Source: Oligoflexia bacterium (lineage in GTDB: Bacteria > Bdellovibrionota_C > UBA2361 > JAFLCA01). Taken from it: DNA of 64,000 bases. Both the position numbers and the translations under genes were made by a program. Within the stretch, counting starts at the first letter, position 1, and every line of letters begins with the position of its first letter. Below the pieces are notes generated by a model, which was not told where the DNA came from, made no database searches, and saw nothing but the letters and a program-made list of their open reading frames with translations. Location: the NCBI GenBank assembly GCA_019694465.1, contig JAIBBV010000003.1:1-64000 (forward strand), read 5' to 3'. This document shows positions 35,344 through 44,537 of the stretch, one piece after another.

Positions 35344-36039
35344 ATGAAACTCACGATAGTAATTCCTTGTTATAACGAGAAGGAGACCATCCAGAATATA
35401 GTCAACGCTGTAAAGGCTGCTCCTGTGCCAGATAAGGAAATTATTATTGTTGACGATTTCTCAACTGATGGCACTCGCGCTCTTTTGCAAGCCGAAATAG
35501 AAAAGCAAGTTGATAAGGTGATTTATCACCAGGTCAATCAGGGTAAGGGCGCCGCTTTGCGTACTGGGTTTCGCGAGGCCAGTGGAGATGTTGTGGTCGT
35601 TCAGGATGCCGACCTGGAATATGATCCGCAGGAATATCCAAAGCTGATGGAACCGATCAGCAAGGGCAGGGCTGATGTCGTTTTCGGGTCGCGCTTCATG
35701 GGTGCACAGGCCCATCGCGTTGTGTACTTCTGGCACATGGTAGGGAATAAGTTCCTGACATTAATGTCTAATATGTTCACCAACATCAATCTCACAGATA
35801 TGGAAACATGCTACAAAATGTTTCGCCGTGAGATAATCCAGTCCATAACAATTGAAGAAGATAGATTCGGCTTTGAGCCTGAAATAACGGCCAAGGTTGC
35901 GCGTAAGGGCTGTCGTATTTATGAAGTGGGGATCTCGTATTACGGCAGGACGTATGCTGAAGGTAAGAAGATTGGATGGCGTGATGGGTTTCGAGCTATT
36001 TATGCAATTTTGAAATATAACTTGCGTCCCCAATTATAA
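35344..36039 (+). CDS. Family 2 glycosyltransferase, DPM1-like
   Basis: A 231-residue cytoplasmic GT-A enzyme. It shows [69 protein letters not shown] (DXD) and [18 protein letters not shown]. It resembles polyprenyl-phosphate hexosyltransferases. An upstream in-frame start at 35293 would overlap the large glycosyltransferase gene, so the ATG at 35344 with GAGG upstream is preferred. It heads the stretch leading into the HAD-UbiA and DprE-like genes and probably supplies a lipid-linked sugar. Confidence 0.88.
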   Translation: MKLTIVIPCYNEKETIQNIVNAVKAAPVPDKEIIIVDDFSTDGTRALLQAEIEKQVDKVIYHQVNQGKGAALRTGFREASGDVVVVQDADLEYDPQEYPKLMEPISKGRADVVFGSRFMGAQAHRVVYFWHMVGNKFLTLMSNMFTNINLTDMETCYKMFRREIIQSITIEEDRFGFEPEITAKVARKGCRIYEVGISYYGRTYAEGKKIGWRDGFRAIYAILKYNLRPQL

Positions 36040-36056
36040 GAAAATATCGAAGTTAC

Positions 36057-37511
36057 ATGAGCGAATTCTCGGAACGAAAAACTAGCCACTCACAACGTCC
36101 GTTGTGTGTGGATTTAGACGGTACTCTGATCCATACGGACATGCTGTTTGAGTCCTTGTTCGGAGTACTAAAGACTAGTCCGCTTAAGTTGCTCACACTT
36201 CCCTTCGTGCTGTTGCGTGGACGGGCCAGGCTAAAGCGGGAGCTGGCTAGTAGTTATCAATTTGATCCAAGTCTACTCCCATATCGTGAAGATTTGCTGA
36301 CTTTTATCCGCAATGAACGTGCCCAAGGTCGGCCAATATACTTATCCACTGCCTCTGATCAGCTAATCGCTGCTAAGATCGCTGAGCACGTGGGAGTTTT
36401 TGACGGCGTTCTTGCTAGTGATGGGAGCCGCAATAATAAGGCGGCCTCTAAGGCTGAGGCGCTTGCCCAGCAGTTTGGAGAGCGTGGCTTTGATTATGCC
36501 GGTGATTCGCGCGCTGACCTATCAGTCTGGCGTCGCGCGGAAGGGGCTGTGTTAGTAGGTGATGCCAATAGACACTCATCCGCACAGGTTGAGGAGCAGC
36601 GCATTGTGGGCAGGTTTCCGAACCCGCCGCGGCGAGTCGCCAAGACTGTGCTGAAGGCAATCCGCGTCCATCAGTGGGTCAAAAATCTGTTGCTCTTCTT
36701 GCCTCTAATTCTAGCTCATCGTGCCGCTGATGCCTTGCCTCTTTCGCATGTCTTGGTTGGCTTCTTCTCGTTTTGTTTCTGTTCTTCCAGCGTTTACGTG
36801 CTTAATGATTTGCTGGATTTAGAATCAGATCGCCACCATCATTCTAAACGAAATCGGCCTTTCGCTAGCGGTGTGCTTTCGATCGGCTTTGGTCTAGTGG
36901 CAGTGCCCAGTCTATTACTGTCTAGTCTGGCGCTGGCGCTGCTAATTCCCCCGCAGTTCTTAGCTGTGCTAGCGGGCTACTTTGCAGTGACATTGGCGTA
37001 CTCATTGAGACTCAAGCAAATTGTTTTGGTGGATATATTGACACTAGCTGCTTTGTACACTGTGCGAATTATTGCAGGTGGGGCTGCCGCGGGAGTAGCT
37101 GTGTCAGAGTGGTTGCTAGCCTTCTCTATGTTTTTCTTCATGAGTTTGGCCTGCGTAAAGCGCTACTCTGAGCTGCTTATATTGCGACAGCATAATAAGC
37201 AGGAGGCTAAGGGGCGTGGTTATGTCGCCTCAGACCTGGAGCAGATTGGACAGTTCGGCTCAGCAGCTGGGTATCTCTCGGTCCTAGTTCTTGCTCTATA
37301 TGTAAATAGCCACGATGTTAGCGCTTTGTACTCGCGACCACAGGTGCTTTGGCTTGTTTGCCCCTTGCTCCTGTATTGGATCAGTAGAATTTGGCTAATC
37401 GCCCACCGCGGCAAGCTGCATGAAGATCCGATAGTATTTGCAATCCACGATAAGGTCAGTTACGTGGTCGGACTACTGGCTGTGTTTATTATGATTGCGG
37501 CCATCCAATGA
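36057..37511 (+). CDS. HAD phosphatase fused to UbiA-type polyprenyl phosphoribosyltransferase (DprA-like)
   Basis: The 484-residue protein has two parts. Residues about 15-180 are a HAD phosphatase (nucleophile motif CVDLDGTLIHTDML, later YLSTASDQ and DYAGDSRADLS). Residues about 195-484 are a UbiA prenyltransferase with about eight helices and the metal-diphosphate motif VYVLNDLLDLESDRHHH, then RPFASG, and a second acidic region in KQIVLVDILTLAALYTVR. The UbiA part is of the Rv3806c kind, which makes decaprenyl-phosphoryl-5-phosphoribose; the HAD part could remove the 5-phosphate, as the separate Rv3807c is proposed to do. Its stop overlaps the start of the DprE1-like gene by 4 nt. Assignment to phosphoribose chemistry is inference from context. 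Confidence 0.85.
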   Translation: MSEFSERKTSHSQRPLCVDLDGTLIHTDMLFESLFGVLKTSPLKLLTLPFVLLRGRARLKRELASSYQFDPSLLPYREDLLTFIRNERAQGRPIYLSTASDQLIAAKIAEHVGVFDGVLASDGSRNNKAASKAEALAQQFGERGFDYAGDSRADLSVWRRAEGAVLVGDANRHSSAQVEEQRIVGRFPNPPRRVAKTVLKAIRVHQWVKNLLLFLPLILAHRAADALPLSHVLVGFFSFCFCSSSVYVLNDLLDLESDRHHHSKRNRPFASGVLSIGFGLVAVPSLLLSSLALALLIPPQFLAVLAGYFAVTLAYSLRLKQIVLVDILTLAALYTVRIIAGGAAAGVAVSEWLLAFSMFFFMSLACVKRYSELLILRQHNKQEAKGRGYVASDLEQIGQFGSAAGYLSVLVLALYVNSHDVSALYSRPQVLWLVCPLLLYWISRIWLIAHRGKLHEDPIVFAIHDKVSYVVGLLAVFIMIAAIQ

Positions 37512-38809
37512 GCTACGGTGAGTCGTGGGGGCGTTACCCCAAAACAAATTCTACTCTTCACCCAGTGCAATGGCTACACGAGCCAATTAAATTCGAATCC
37601 GACAAGCGCTATTTGCCATACGGGCAGGGGCGTAGCTATGGAGACTGTTGCTTAAATGATGCGGGTGTACTGCTAACAACAAATGGCCTTAGTCGTATAA
37701 TTTCTTTTGATCGCCAGACCGGCGTTTTGCGCTGCGAAGCGGGGCTTACGATTGATGAAGTGCTGAGAGTGATCGTGCCGGCTGGGTGGTTTGTGCCAGT
37801 TACTCCAGGTACACGCTTTGTGTCTATAGGTGGGGCCATAGCTAATGATGTGCATGGCAAGAACCACCATACTTCGGGGACGTTCGGTCGACATGTTCTT
37901 GCGTTTGAACTACTGCGCAGCAGTGGTGAGCGTTTGTTATGTTCGCCGCAGCAAAATACTGAGCTTTTTCGTGCTAGCATAGCGGGCTTGGGCCTGACAG
38001 GCTTGATTACCTGGGCCGAGATACAGCTTAAGCCCATCAAGAATGCTGGAATTGAGATGGAGTCGGTCCGCTTTTCAGACTTGGAGGAGTTCTTTCAGAT
38101 ATCTGGTGGCTCAGAGAAGGATTTTGAGTACACCGTAGCTTGGCTGGATTGTGTATCGAGTGGATCTGCCTTTGGGCGGGGCATTTTTATGCGCGGCAAT
38201 CACAGCGCAGCTGACGCTAAGCAGTGCAGAGCCTCTCGTCTTAAGTTAGCTGTCCCCGTCGACGCTCCGGGCTTTGCCCTAAATCGCTGGACAGTACAGG
38301 CCTTTAATTCCTGCTACTACAATAAGCAGCGCCAAAAGTCTGTGCGTTCGCTTGTACATTATGAGCCGTTTTTTTACCCGCTCGATGCAGTATTAGATTG
38401 GAACAGAATTTATGGCAGGCGAGGTTTCTTCCAGTTTCAATGTGTGTTGCCACCGACTGCTGGCAAGACTGCCTTAAGCGATATGTTGCGTGAGATCGTG
38501 GCTTCAGGTAACGGATCTTTCCTTGCCGTCCTAAAGGAGTTCGGCGATCTACCTTCGCCAGGAATGATGTCATTCCCTCGACCAGGGGTAACTCTATGCC
38601 TCGACTTCGCAAACCATGGGGAAAAGACGGCCTGTATGATGAAGCGCTTGGATGCCATGACCCGTGAATTCGGGGGCGCTATGTATCCGGCTAAAGATGC
38701 TTGGATGACGGCTGACAACTTCAGGCGTTACTTTCCCTGCTGGCAGGAGTTTAGTAAGTTTATAGACCCGGCGTTTTCTTCAAGTTTTTGGCGTCGGGTT
38801 AGCGCTTAA
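37508..38809 (+). CDS. DprE1-like FAD oxidase (decaprenylphosphoryl-ribose 2'-oxidase type)
   Basis: The 433-residue VAO-family flavoprotein follows the DprE1 pattern: YGQGRSYGDCCLN, PVTPGTRFVSIGGAIANDVHG, then KNHHTSGTFGRHV and GLGLTGLITWAEI. In the C-terminal half C364 (TLCLDFAN) and K396 (PAKDAWMT) align with the mycobacterial DprE1 active-site Cys387 and Lys418, with near-equal spacing (32 versus 31). DprE1 oxidises the C2' hydroxyl of decaprenyl-phosphoryl-ribose. It overlaps the HAD-UbiA gene and is followed 11 nt later by the DprE2-like gene, the same functional trio as in mycobacteria. Confidence 0.9.
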   Translation: MSYGESWGRYPKTNSTLHPVQWLHEPIKFESDKRYLPYGQGRSYGDCCLNDAGVLLTTNGLSRIISFDRQTGVLRCEAGLTIDEVLRVIVPAGWFVPVTPGTRFVSIGGAIANDVHGKNHHTSGTFGRHVLAFELLRSSGERLLCSPQQNTELFRASIAGLGLTGLITWAEIQLKPIKNAGIEMESVRFSDLEEFFQISGGSEKDFEYTVAWLDCVSSGSAFGRGIFMRGNHSAADAKQCRASRLKLAVPVDAPGFALNRWTVQAFNSCYYNKQRQKSVRSLVHYEPFFYPLDAVLDWNRIYGRRGFFQFQCVLPPTAGKTALSDMLREIVASGNGSFLAVLKEFGDLPSPGMMSFPRPGVTLCLDFANHGEKTACMMKRLDAMTREFGGAMYPAKDAWMTADNFRRYFPCWQEFSKFIDPAFSSSFWRRVSA

Positions 38810-38820
38810 GGGGGAATGAC

Positions 38821-39558
38821 ATGCAGCATGTTCTGATCATAGGGGCTACGTCCGGCATGGCCATGGAGGTTGCCAAGCTTTATGCGGAACGTAAGTGTCG
38901 CCTTTTTCTGGTTGCCCGCAACTCCGAGAAGTTAGCCGCCGTAGAATCTGATCTTAAGGCACGTGGCGCTGAGAGCGTGGCCGCGCAGGTCGTCAATCTT
39001 GACGAGACTGATAAACACCCGGCGCTTGTTGCGGCAGCAAGGGACTTTCTTGGGCAGTTAGATGTAGTACTAATCGCGCACGGAGTTTTTCCAGAGCAAG
39101 CGAAGTGTGAATCTGACTATCGCCTAACCGAATCTGTGTTGCGAACAAATTTACTGAGCCCCATCTCCCTGTGTACGCATCTGGCAAATGTCATGCAAGC
39201 CCAGGGTGGTGGCACTTTGGCTGTAATTAGCTCGGTGGCTGGGGATCGGGGTCGGCAGAGTAATTATGTGTACGGAAGTTCTAAGGCCGGGTTAAGTGCC
39301 TTTTTGTCCGGCTTGCGGGCGCGCCTGGCACCAAGGGGTGTGAACGTTATTACGATTAAGCCGGGCTTTGTCGATACCGCAATGACCGCTGCCATTAAGA
39401 AGGGGCCTTTATTCGCTTCGGCTGCCAACGCTGCTGCTGGTATTGTCAGAGCCATAGATGCGCGCCGCTCGATCGCCTATGTGCCCTGGTTCTGGTGGGG
39501 AATTATGCTGATTATCAAGCATATTCCAGAAGTAATTTTCAAGCGGCTTAAATTTTAA
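38821..39558 (+). CDS. DprE2-like short-chain dehydrogenase
   Basis: The 245-residue SDR has the nucleotide-binding loop LIIGATSGMAMEVAKLYAE, the catalytic region AVISSVAGDRGRQSNYVYGS followed by SKAG (Ser, Tyr, Lys present), and VITIKPGFVDTAM. DprE2 reduces the 2'-keto intermediate made by DprE1 to give decaprenyl-phosphoryl-arabinose. The C-terminus carries a hydrophobic stretch (YVPWFWWGIMLIIKHIP), also usual in DprE2. GGGGGA precedes the ATG at 38821. Confidence 0.9.
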   Translation: MQHVLIIGATSGMAMEVAKLYAERKCRLFLVARNSEKLAAVESDLKARGAESVAAQVVNLDETDKHPALVAAARDFLGQLDVVLIAHGVFPEQAKCESDYRLTESVLRTNLLSPISLCTHLANVMQAQGGGTLAVISSVAGDRGRQSNYVYGSSKAGLSAFLSGLRARLAPRGVNVITIKPGFVDTAMTAAIKKGPLFASAANAAAGIVRAIDARRSIAYVPWFWWGIMLIIKHIPEVIFKRLKF

Positions 39559-39567
39559 GGCTGACAG

Positions 39568-40500
39568 ATGGATTCTCGCTTCAAGTCATTGCTTTTGGGC
39601 TCTGTCTTGTGTTGCTTGGCAGGCTGCGCCATGCCGAGTCGAGCAAGCCGGGCAGGTGAGCTTGATGCGGGTTTTGTGACTCAGCGGGAATTAGATGCGG
39701 TATCTTTAGCGCGCCAGGCGATGGCGGCATTTTCTAAATCGCAGTTTGTTGATGCTGAGCTATTACTGCGACAGTCTTTATATCTCTATCCGAAGGCGCC
39801 CAGCGTAGAGGCAAATTTGGCCACTGTTTTGCGAGCGGCAGGGAATTTCTCGGAGTCAGAGCAAATTTTAGACGGACTCCTACGACGCTATCCGAATCAG
39901 GCAGAATATCAGGAGTTATTGGCGCGCTTACGCTATGAGCAGTCAGACTATGAACAGGCGCGCATCCTTTATTCCAGGCTTTTGGTGGCAGCTCAGCAGG
40001 TTAATGATGCTCCCAAAGTGGCACGACTAGCGCGTACGTTATCCGGAATTGCATTTCGCCAAGGCGACGAGGAGGCAGCAATTTGCTACTCCCAGGACGC
40101 TTTGAATGCTAAGTCTGACCCGGAGGAATTTGCCAGGCACGCGCGACTACTATTGGCGCACGAGAGGCCAGCTGCAGCCAGCGCATTTTTAGAAGCCAAG
40201 ATGGCTGAGCCTGGTGTTCCAGATACTCCCGATCTTTTGTATCTGGTCAGCCTTTCATATTTTGCGCGTGGAGACTTGAGCAAAGCTCGTGCATACGAAG
40301 AGCGCTTGCGAGAGTTTAGACTTGGAGACAACGCAAATCGCACCGAGATTTTAGCCCTTCGTGCAATCCTAGCGCCAAATGATGCTGGCTTGAGTAATTC
40401 GCTTGAGCAGACCGGTGAACTTTTGGCGAAGCAGTCATTGCCCCCAGAACACAGAGTATCTTTGCCTTATTCTTTTGTGGAAGCGGTACAAACTCGTTGA
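39568..40500 (+). CDS. TPR-repeat lipoprotein
   Basis: The 310-residue protein has a lipoprotein signal (LLGSVLCCLAGC, lipobox LAGC near residue 20) and about six TPR-like helical repeats, among them FVDAELLLRQSLYLYPKAPS and FSESEQILDGLLRRYPNQAE. It would be anchored in the periplasmic face of a membrane. It follows the DprE2-like gene by 9 nt and is probably co-transcribed, so it may organise the glycan-assembly or transfer machinery. Such TPR lipoproteins serve as scaffolds; the partner is unknown. Confidence 0.85.
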   Translation: MDSRFKSLLLGSVLCCLAGCAMPSRASRAGELDAGFVTQRELDAVSLARQAMAAFSKSQFVDAELLLRQSLYLYPKAPSVEANLATVLRAAGNFSESEQILDGLLRRYPNQAEYQELLARLRYEQSDYEQARILYSRLLVAAQQVNDAPKVARLARTLSGIAFRQGDEEAAICYSQDALNAKSDPEEFARHARLLLAHERPAAASAFLEAKMAEPGVPDTPDLLYLVSLSYFARGDLSKARAYEERLREFRLGDNANRTEILALRAILAPNDAGLSNSLEQTGELLAKQSLPPEHRVSLPYSFVEAVQTR

Positions 40501-40513
40501 GCTGAGTTTGAAT

Positions 40514-42052
40514 TCAACGTCTTTTCCAAATTTCCCAAGTAACATGTGACTTTAACAGATCTTGGGCGGCCACCGACTTAATCAATTCATAGTTGGTATG
40601 TACCAAATTTAGAAGCGCTGTATTGGCTTCCGACTCAAGTAGTGGTGATCGGTCGCGCCAGTATAGTACCACAAAAGTTGGCGGTTGCTGGCTTAGGCCT
40701 TGTTTGAATTCTGCCAAGTATTTGGGATCCACATGGCGAGCGCGATCGGCAGAATACTTGATCTCAGAGTCTGGCTGAATAAATAGAGTATTGGCTTGTC
40801 GGTAGGCGGCGGTCTTTTGTAAAGCCGCGTAAATATCTAAGCGATACCCCCAAACCAGCAAAGTATCTTTATCTGCCATTTGCTGTCGAAGCTCCGCTAG
40901 CACCTGTTCACGCCCATCGCCCTGGTTTTCGGTGAGGGCTGGGTCCTTTCTTAACTCCAAGCTGTCCTGCAGGGCGACGAAGGTTGTAATGAAGGGAGCG
41001 AGTATGAGCAGGGGCATAAGGCGTGCACGTAGAGCACTGAATGCCTGTGGTAGAAAGGCCGTGCACAGCGCTAAGAAAGGATGCCAGGTTAAAAGATAAT
41101 GTGGAAAATCTCGCGAACCAACAAATGGCATCGGTAGTAGCGCCAGGCCAGATAGGAGTATGAGCATATACTCGCCATTGCTTTTATTGTGTTTAATGGT
41201 ACGCACTAACCCGAGTAGTCCGATTAACCCTAGCAGTAGCATGGTTGGGGTGGCGAAAATTAAGTGCCTATGCGCGTAGGTGCCTATCGCTAGCATTTGG
41301 AAAATAGTTAGGCTGCCGGCCCGAAATTCTTTGGGGAAGCGCCAAGTTTGATCTACAAAGTCAGACCAAACCCCATTTGTGACTAGCCAATAAATGGCTG
41401 CCAGCGCCGGGAGCGTATAGCAAAGCATTAGAATTATGGTGCGTCGCATCGAGCGCCTCGGCAGCATCCAAACTAGCAGCGCTGGAATTAGGGCTAAAAA
41501 AAGGCAGCGTTGATCAATTAAAAGGGCAGCGCCCGCCGTTAATGAACTCAATAGGGCGAAAAATAAATTGTTGCGTTGTAGCGCAAGTTGAGCGAGCAGA
41601 AGCGTAAAAACAAAGAAAAGATTGATCTGAAACTGCTGATAAAATCCAAAATTAAAAGGCTCACGTGCTGAAATATATAAGCAAGCTACACCCAGAGCTG
41701 GAATTGCCGATACCCAACGCCGGCTAATCAAATACAAGCCCCAGGCAGTGGCGGTCTGATGTAGTAGCGCAAGTATCGCAAGTAGGTTCTCGCTGAACCC
41801 CAGCAATTTGGCTGTCCAGTAAAAGGGCAGGGCATAGCCCAAAAAATGGTGACTAACATCGTCGCGGTACCACAGCTGTCCCTTTAGAAGACTAAGTGCG
41901 TGGTAGAGAGTCTCACCATCATCTAAAAATAGTATGCCATGTGCGCGAAAAGGGATGCGTAAGGCAAAGTACAACATGCCTAAGAGCAACGCTACCCAGG
42001 CGGCTTCGGAGACGGTGACGGCTCCTGCTGTTTTATGCTTAGAAAGAGTCAT
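40514..42052 (-). CDS. GT-C type membrane glycosyltransferase
   Basis: The 512-residue polytopic protein has about 10-11 membrane segments and a soluble C-terminal domain (about 400-512). The first extracytoplasmic loop carries the acidic pair FLDDGETLYHALS, typical of GT-C enzymes that use polyprenyl-phosphate sugars. Its location next to the DprE-like genes makes a lipid-linked pentofuranose an attractive donor, but the sequence alone does not show this. It overlaps the 3' end of dnaB by 14 nt on the same strand and converges with the TPR lipoprotein. Confidence 0.8.
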   Translation of the reverse strand: MTLSKHKTAGAVTVSEAAWVALLLGMLYFALRIPFRAHGILFLDDGETLYHALSLLKGQLWYRDDVSHHFLGYALPFYWTAKLLGFSENLLAILALLHQTATAWGLYLISRRWVSAIPALGVACLYISAREPFNFGFYQQFQINLFFVFTLLLAQLALQRNNLFFALLSSLTAGAALLIDQRCLFLALIPALLVWMLPRRSMRRTIILMLCYTLPALAAIYWLVTNGVWSDFVDQTWRFPKEFRAGSLTIFQMLAIGTYAHRHLIFATPTMLLLGLIGLLGLVRTIKHNKSNGEYMLILLSGLALLPMPFVGSRDFPHYLLTWHPFLALCTAFLPQAFSALRARLMPLLILAPFITTFVALQDSLELRKDPALTENQGDGREQVLAELRQQMADKDTLLVWGYRLDIYAALQKTAAYRQANTLFIQPDSEIKYSADRARHVDPKYLAEFKQGLSQQPPTFVVLYWRDRSPLLESEANTALLNLVHTNYELIKSVAAQDLLKSHVTWEIWKRR

Positions 42053-43475
42053 TCTCTATTACTGGCACTTCGAGATCTGAATGCGCCGCTAGGTCAGCGA
42101 TGTCTGCACGATCTTCTTCAAGGTTATCGAAGCGCGTGAATTCGGCAGAGAAGGCTACGCGTACGGTGCCAATCGGACCACTGCGATGCTTGGAAATGAT
42201 TAGTTCGGCTACGCCCTTATCGGGGGACTCTTCATTATAAACTTCATCGCGGTATATGAACATGATTAGGTCGGCATCCTGTTCAATAGCGCCAGATTCG
42301 CGCAGATCAGACATAAGTGGACGCTTGTCGGTTCGCGACTCTACAGAGCGGTTAAGCTGGGATAGGGCAAGGATTGGAATACTCAGCTCTTTGGCTAAAG
42401 CCTTAAGTGATCTGGAGATGTCAGAAATTTCTTGCTCACGCGCGTGGGAATAAGCCGGGCTGCGCATTAGCTGTAAATAGTCCACAACAATAAGTGAAAG
42501 CGGATTCTCAAGGTGCAGGCGGCGCGCTTTGGCACGTAGCTCGGTGACTGTTATCGCAGGCGTGTCGTCGATGAATACTGGCGCATCAGCAATCCGGCTA
42601 GCCGCGTCAACTAAACGTGGGAAGTCGCGTTCGCCTAAGTGGCCAGTGCGCACCTTGGAATTACTTACGCGCGCTTCTGAGCAAAGCATACGCAGTACAA
42701 TCTGCTCTTTCGACATTTCGAGCGAAAAAATTGCGACCCCTTTTTTCTCGTGTACTCCAACCCACTGAGCCATAGAAAGGGCCAGCGATGTTTTTCCCAT
42801 CGACGGTCTAGCTGCCAAAATGAACAAATCCGAAGGCTGCAATCCAGCCGTAAGCCCATCGAGCCCTCGAAACCCAGTTGGTACTCCAGTCACTGATTCC
42901 TTAGAGTCGTAGCGCTGCTCAACTAGCTTAATAGATTCAGAGACTAATTCACCAACGCGGAAGAAGGCTGGGCGTACACGATATTCGGCTACTTTGAGGA
43001 AACGCTGCTCGATGTCGTCCAGAAAATCTTCCACTTCGCCATCTACAGCAAAGGCTGATTCAATTGCTTCCGAGGCGGTGTGAATAACGCGTCGACGCAA
43101 AGACATCTCTTTAACTGTTTTGGCGTAGTAGCTGACGTGTGCGGCCGATGGCACGCTAGCCGCGAGTCGTGATAAGTTTTCAACCCCACCAGCCTCGTCG
43201 AGCAGATTCATCTGCCTTAGTTGCTGTGAAAGAGTGATAATATCAATCGGTTCACGCTTCTCTGAAAGCGTAAGCATGGCTGTGAAAATGGCGCGATGGG
43301 CGCCGCGATAAAAATCCTCAGGGCGTATTCTTTCAAGAGCGGCATGAATGGCTTCATTGTCAACTAGAATGCCTCCGAGTACTGACTCTTCGGCCTCTAA
43401 GGAATGCGGTGGTACGCGCCCGGGAAGCTCCGGACGTGATGGTGGCGGCGCAGCTTTCTTCCTTTGGTTGTCCAT
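42039..43475 (-). CDS. dnaB: Replicative DNA helicase DnaB
   Basis: The 478-residue protein matches DnaB in length and motifs. The N-terminal primase-interacting domain has PPHSLEAEESVLGGILVDNEA. The linker is followed by a RecA-like helicase domain with Walker A AARPSMGKTSLALSMA, Walker B SLIVVDYLQLM, and LALSQLNRSVESR. The end of the core reads DLRESGAIEQDADLIMFIYR. DnaB unwinds DNA at the replication fork as a hexamer. No intein is present. The GT-C gene follows directly; the NYN-domain gene lies upstream in the same direction. Confidence 0.97.
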   Translation of the reverse strand: MDNQRKKAAPPPSRPELPGRVPPHSLEAEESVLGGILVDNEAIHAALERIRPEDFYRGAHRAIFTAMLTLSEKREPIDIITLSQQLRQMNLLDEAGGVENLSRLAASVPSAAHVSYYAKTVKEMSLRRRVIHTASEAIESAFAVDGEVEDFLDDIEQRFLKVAEYRVRPAFFRVGELVSESIKLVEQRYDSKESVTGVPTGFRGLDGLTAGLQPSDLFILAARPSMGKTSLALSMAQWVGVHEKKGVAIFSLEMSKEQIVLRMLCSEARVSNSKVRTGHLGERDFPRLVDAASRIADAPVFIDDTPAITVTELRAKARRLHLENPLSLIVVDYLQLMRSPAYSHAREQEISDISRSLKALAKELSIPILALSQLNRSVESRTDKRPLMSDLRESGAIEQDADLIMFIYRDEVYNEESPDKGVAELIISKHRSGPIGTVRVAFSAEFTRFDNLEEDRADIADLAAHSDLEVPVIENDSF

Positions 43476-43515
43476 AATGCAATAGTATTAGCTCTAGGCC
43501 GCAAGATGCCAGCGG

Positions 43516-44184
43516 CTACTCTCTCCAGATTGTCTCTGAATCGCTCAGGTCGATCCACTTGGCTGCTGACTTTAGCACATCTCCCGAATGAAGGTTGCCA
43601 AAATCTGCACTAACTGTGTCGATTCCGAAGTCCCTAATTAGGGATAGGGGGTAGGCTAATTCGCGGTCAGGGCATACTACTGTGACAATACGAGATTCCT
43701 GGCTTGCATCGGTGTGCTCTTGAACTGGAGCAAGCTTAATTTCAGCCGTTGGCTCAGGTTCGGCTTTTACTGCGCTAGCCGAGTTCGAGTTTTGGCCGAC
43801 CTCAGGTATGTAGCGGCTCAGAGCTCCAAAGCTAGAAAAACCGCGGGCAAAAGCCACCATATCGGCTGCCATTTCGATATCTACCGTCACCTGCCTATTA
43901 ATACCCTTTGGTGGCAGTCGCTTAACGACCACTGCTAGGCCAGCTTTAGCCACAGCATCTAGGAAGGAGCGCTGACGTGAGTCGTCTTCGTAAGGGATTA
44001 ATGTATAGTACCGCGCTACAACTGGTGCAGTTCCTGAGGTCACCCCACGTACCAAGGCGCTCAGGTCTATCTTCCGATTTAGGCGGCGGCAAGCGCGGTC
44101 AAGTCCAATGCCATCTATAAACAGTCCTATTAGGCGTCTACGAGTGCGCTTGACGATGCCTTTGCCTAGTTCTTCGTAATCCAC
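43516..44184 (-). CDS. NYN-domain (LabA/DUF88-like) putative ribonuclease
   Basis: The 222-residue protein shows the PIN-like NYN fold: GLFIDGIGLDRACRRLNRK with the first Asp, TAPVVARYYTLIPYEDDSRQ, then KGINRQVTVDIEMAADMVAFA with further acidic residues, and a final VTVVCPDRELAYPLSLIRDFG strand-helix. Family members are predicted or shown to be metal-dependent RNases. A 35-residue Ala/Glu/Pro-rich insertion (about 130-165) splits the domain. It is 40 nt upstream of dnaB, possibly in one transcript. Confidence 0.78.
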   Translation of the reverse strand: MDYEELGKGIVKRTRRRLIGLFIDGIGLDRACRRLNRKIDLSALVRGVTSGTAPVVARYYTLIPYEDDSRQRSFLDAVAKAGLAVVVKRLPPKGINRQVTVDIEMAADMVAFARGFSSFGALSRYIPEVGQNSNSASAVKAEPEPTAEIKLAPVQEHTDASQESRIVTVVCPDRELAYPLSLIRDFGIDTVSADFGNLHSGDVLKSAAKWIDLSDSETIWRE

Positions 44185-44537
44185 AGTCTACCCAGTATTA
44201 GAATTTTTATTTGATTGTACGTATCGGACGCGCAACGCGTACTCGAAACCTAGCTACTTTAGGGCCTGGCGCTTCAGTTGTCAAAGCGGGGGATTTGGTC
44301 TAATCCGGCCGGCTGGTTGCTATGTCCTGCCGCGCGTCGATCTTGTCTTAGAGTGCGGAACAAAGTGAAAGTGTAGCGAGCCAAGTGAGATATGAGCCGA
44401 AACAAGGAAGGCAAGCCGATCAACCGTAAACCTAGCATAGCTACGCTGAGGGTTGTTTTGCGCTACGCACTAAAGCCACGCCCAAAATTTAATTTTGAAG
44501 CAGAGAGCACTTGTTCAGTGCTTTTGATGTCAGGGGA
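44185..44537. other. 353-nt gap without a supported gene
   Basis: This space lies between the NYN gene start and the Nudix gene end, both on the minus strand. An imperfect hairpin (AACCTAGC...GCTGAGGGTT, about 44430-44455) sits near the Nudix 3' end and could be a weak terminator. I see no tRNA or open frame of note. Confidence 0.5.
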
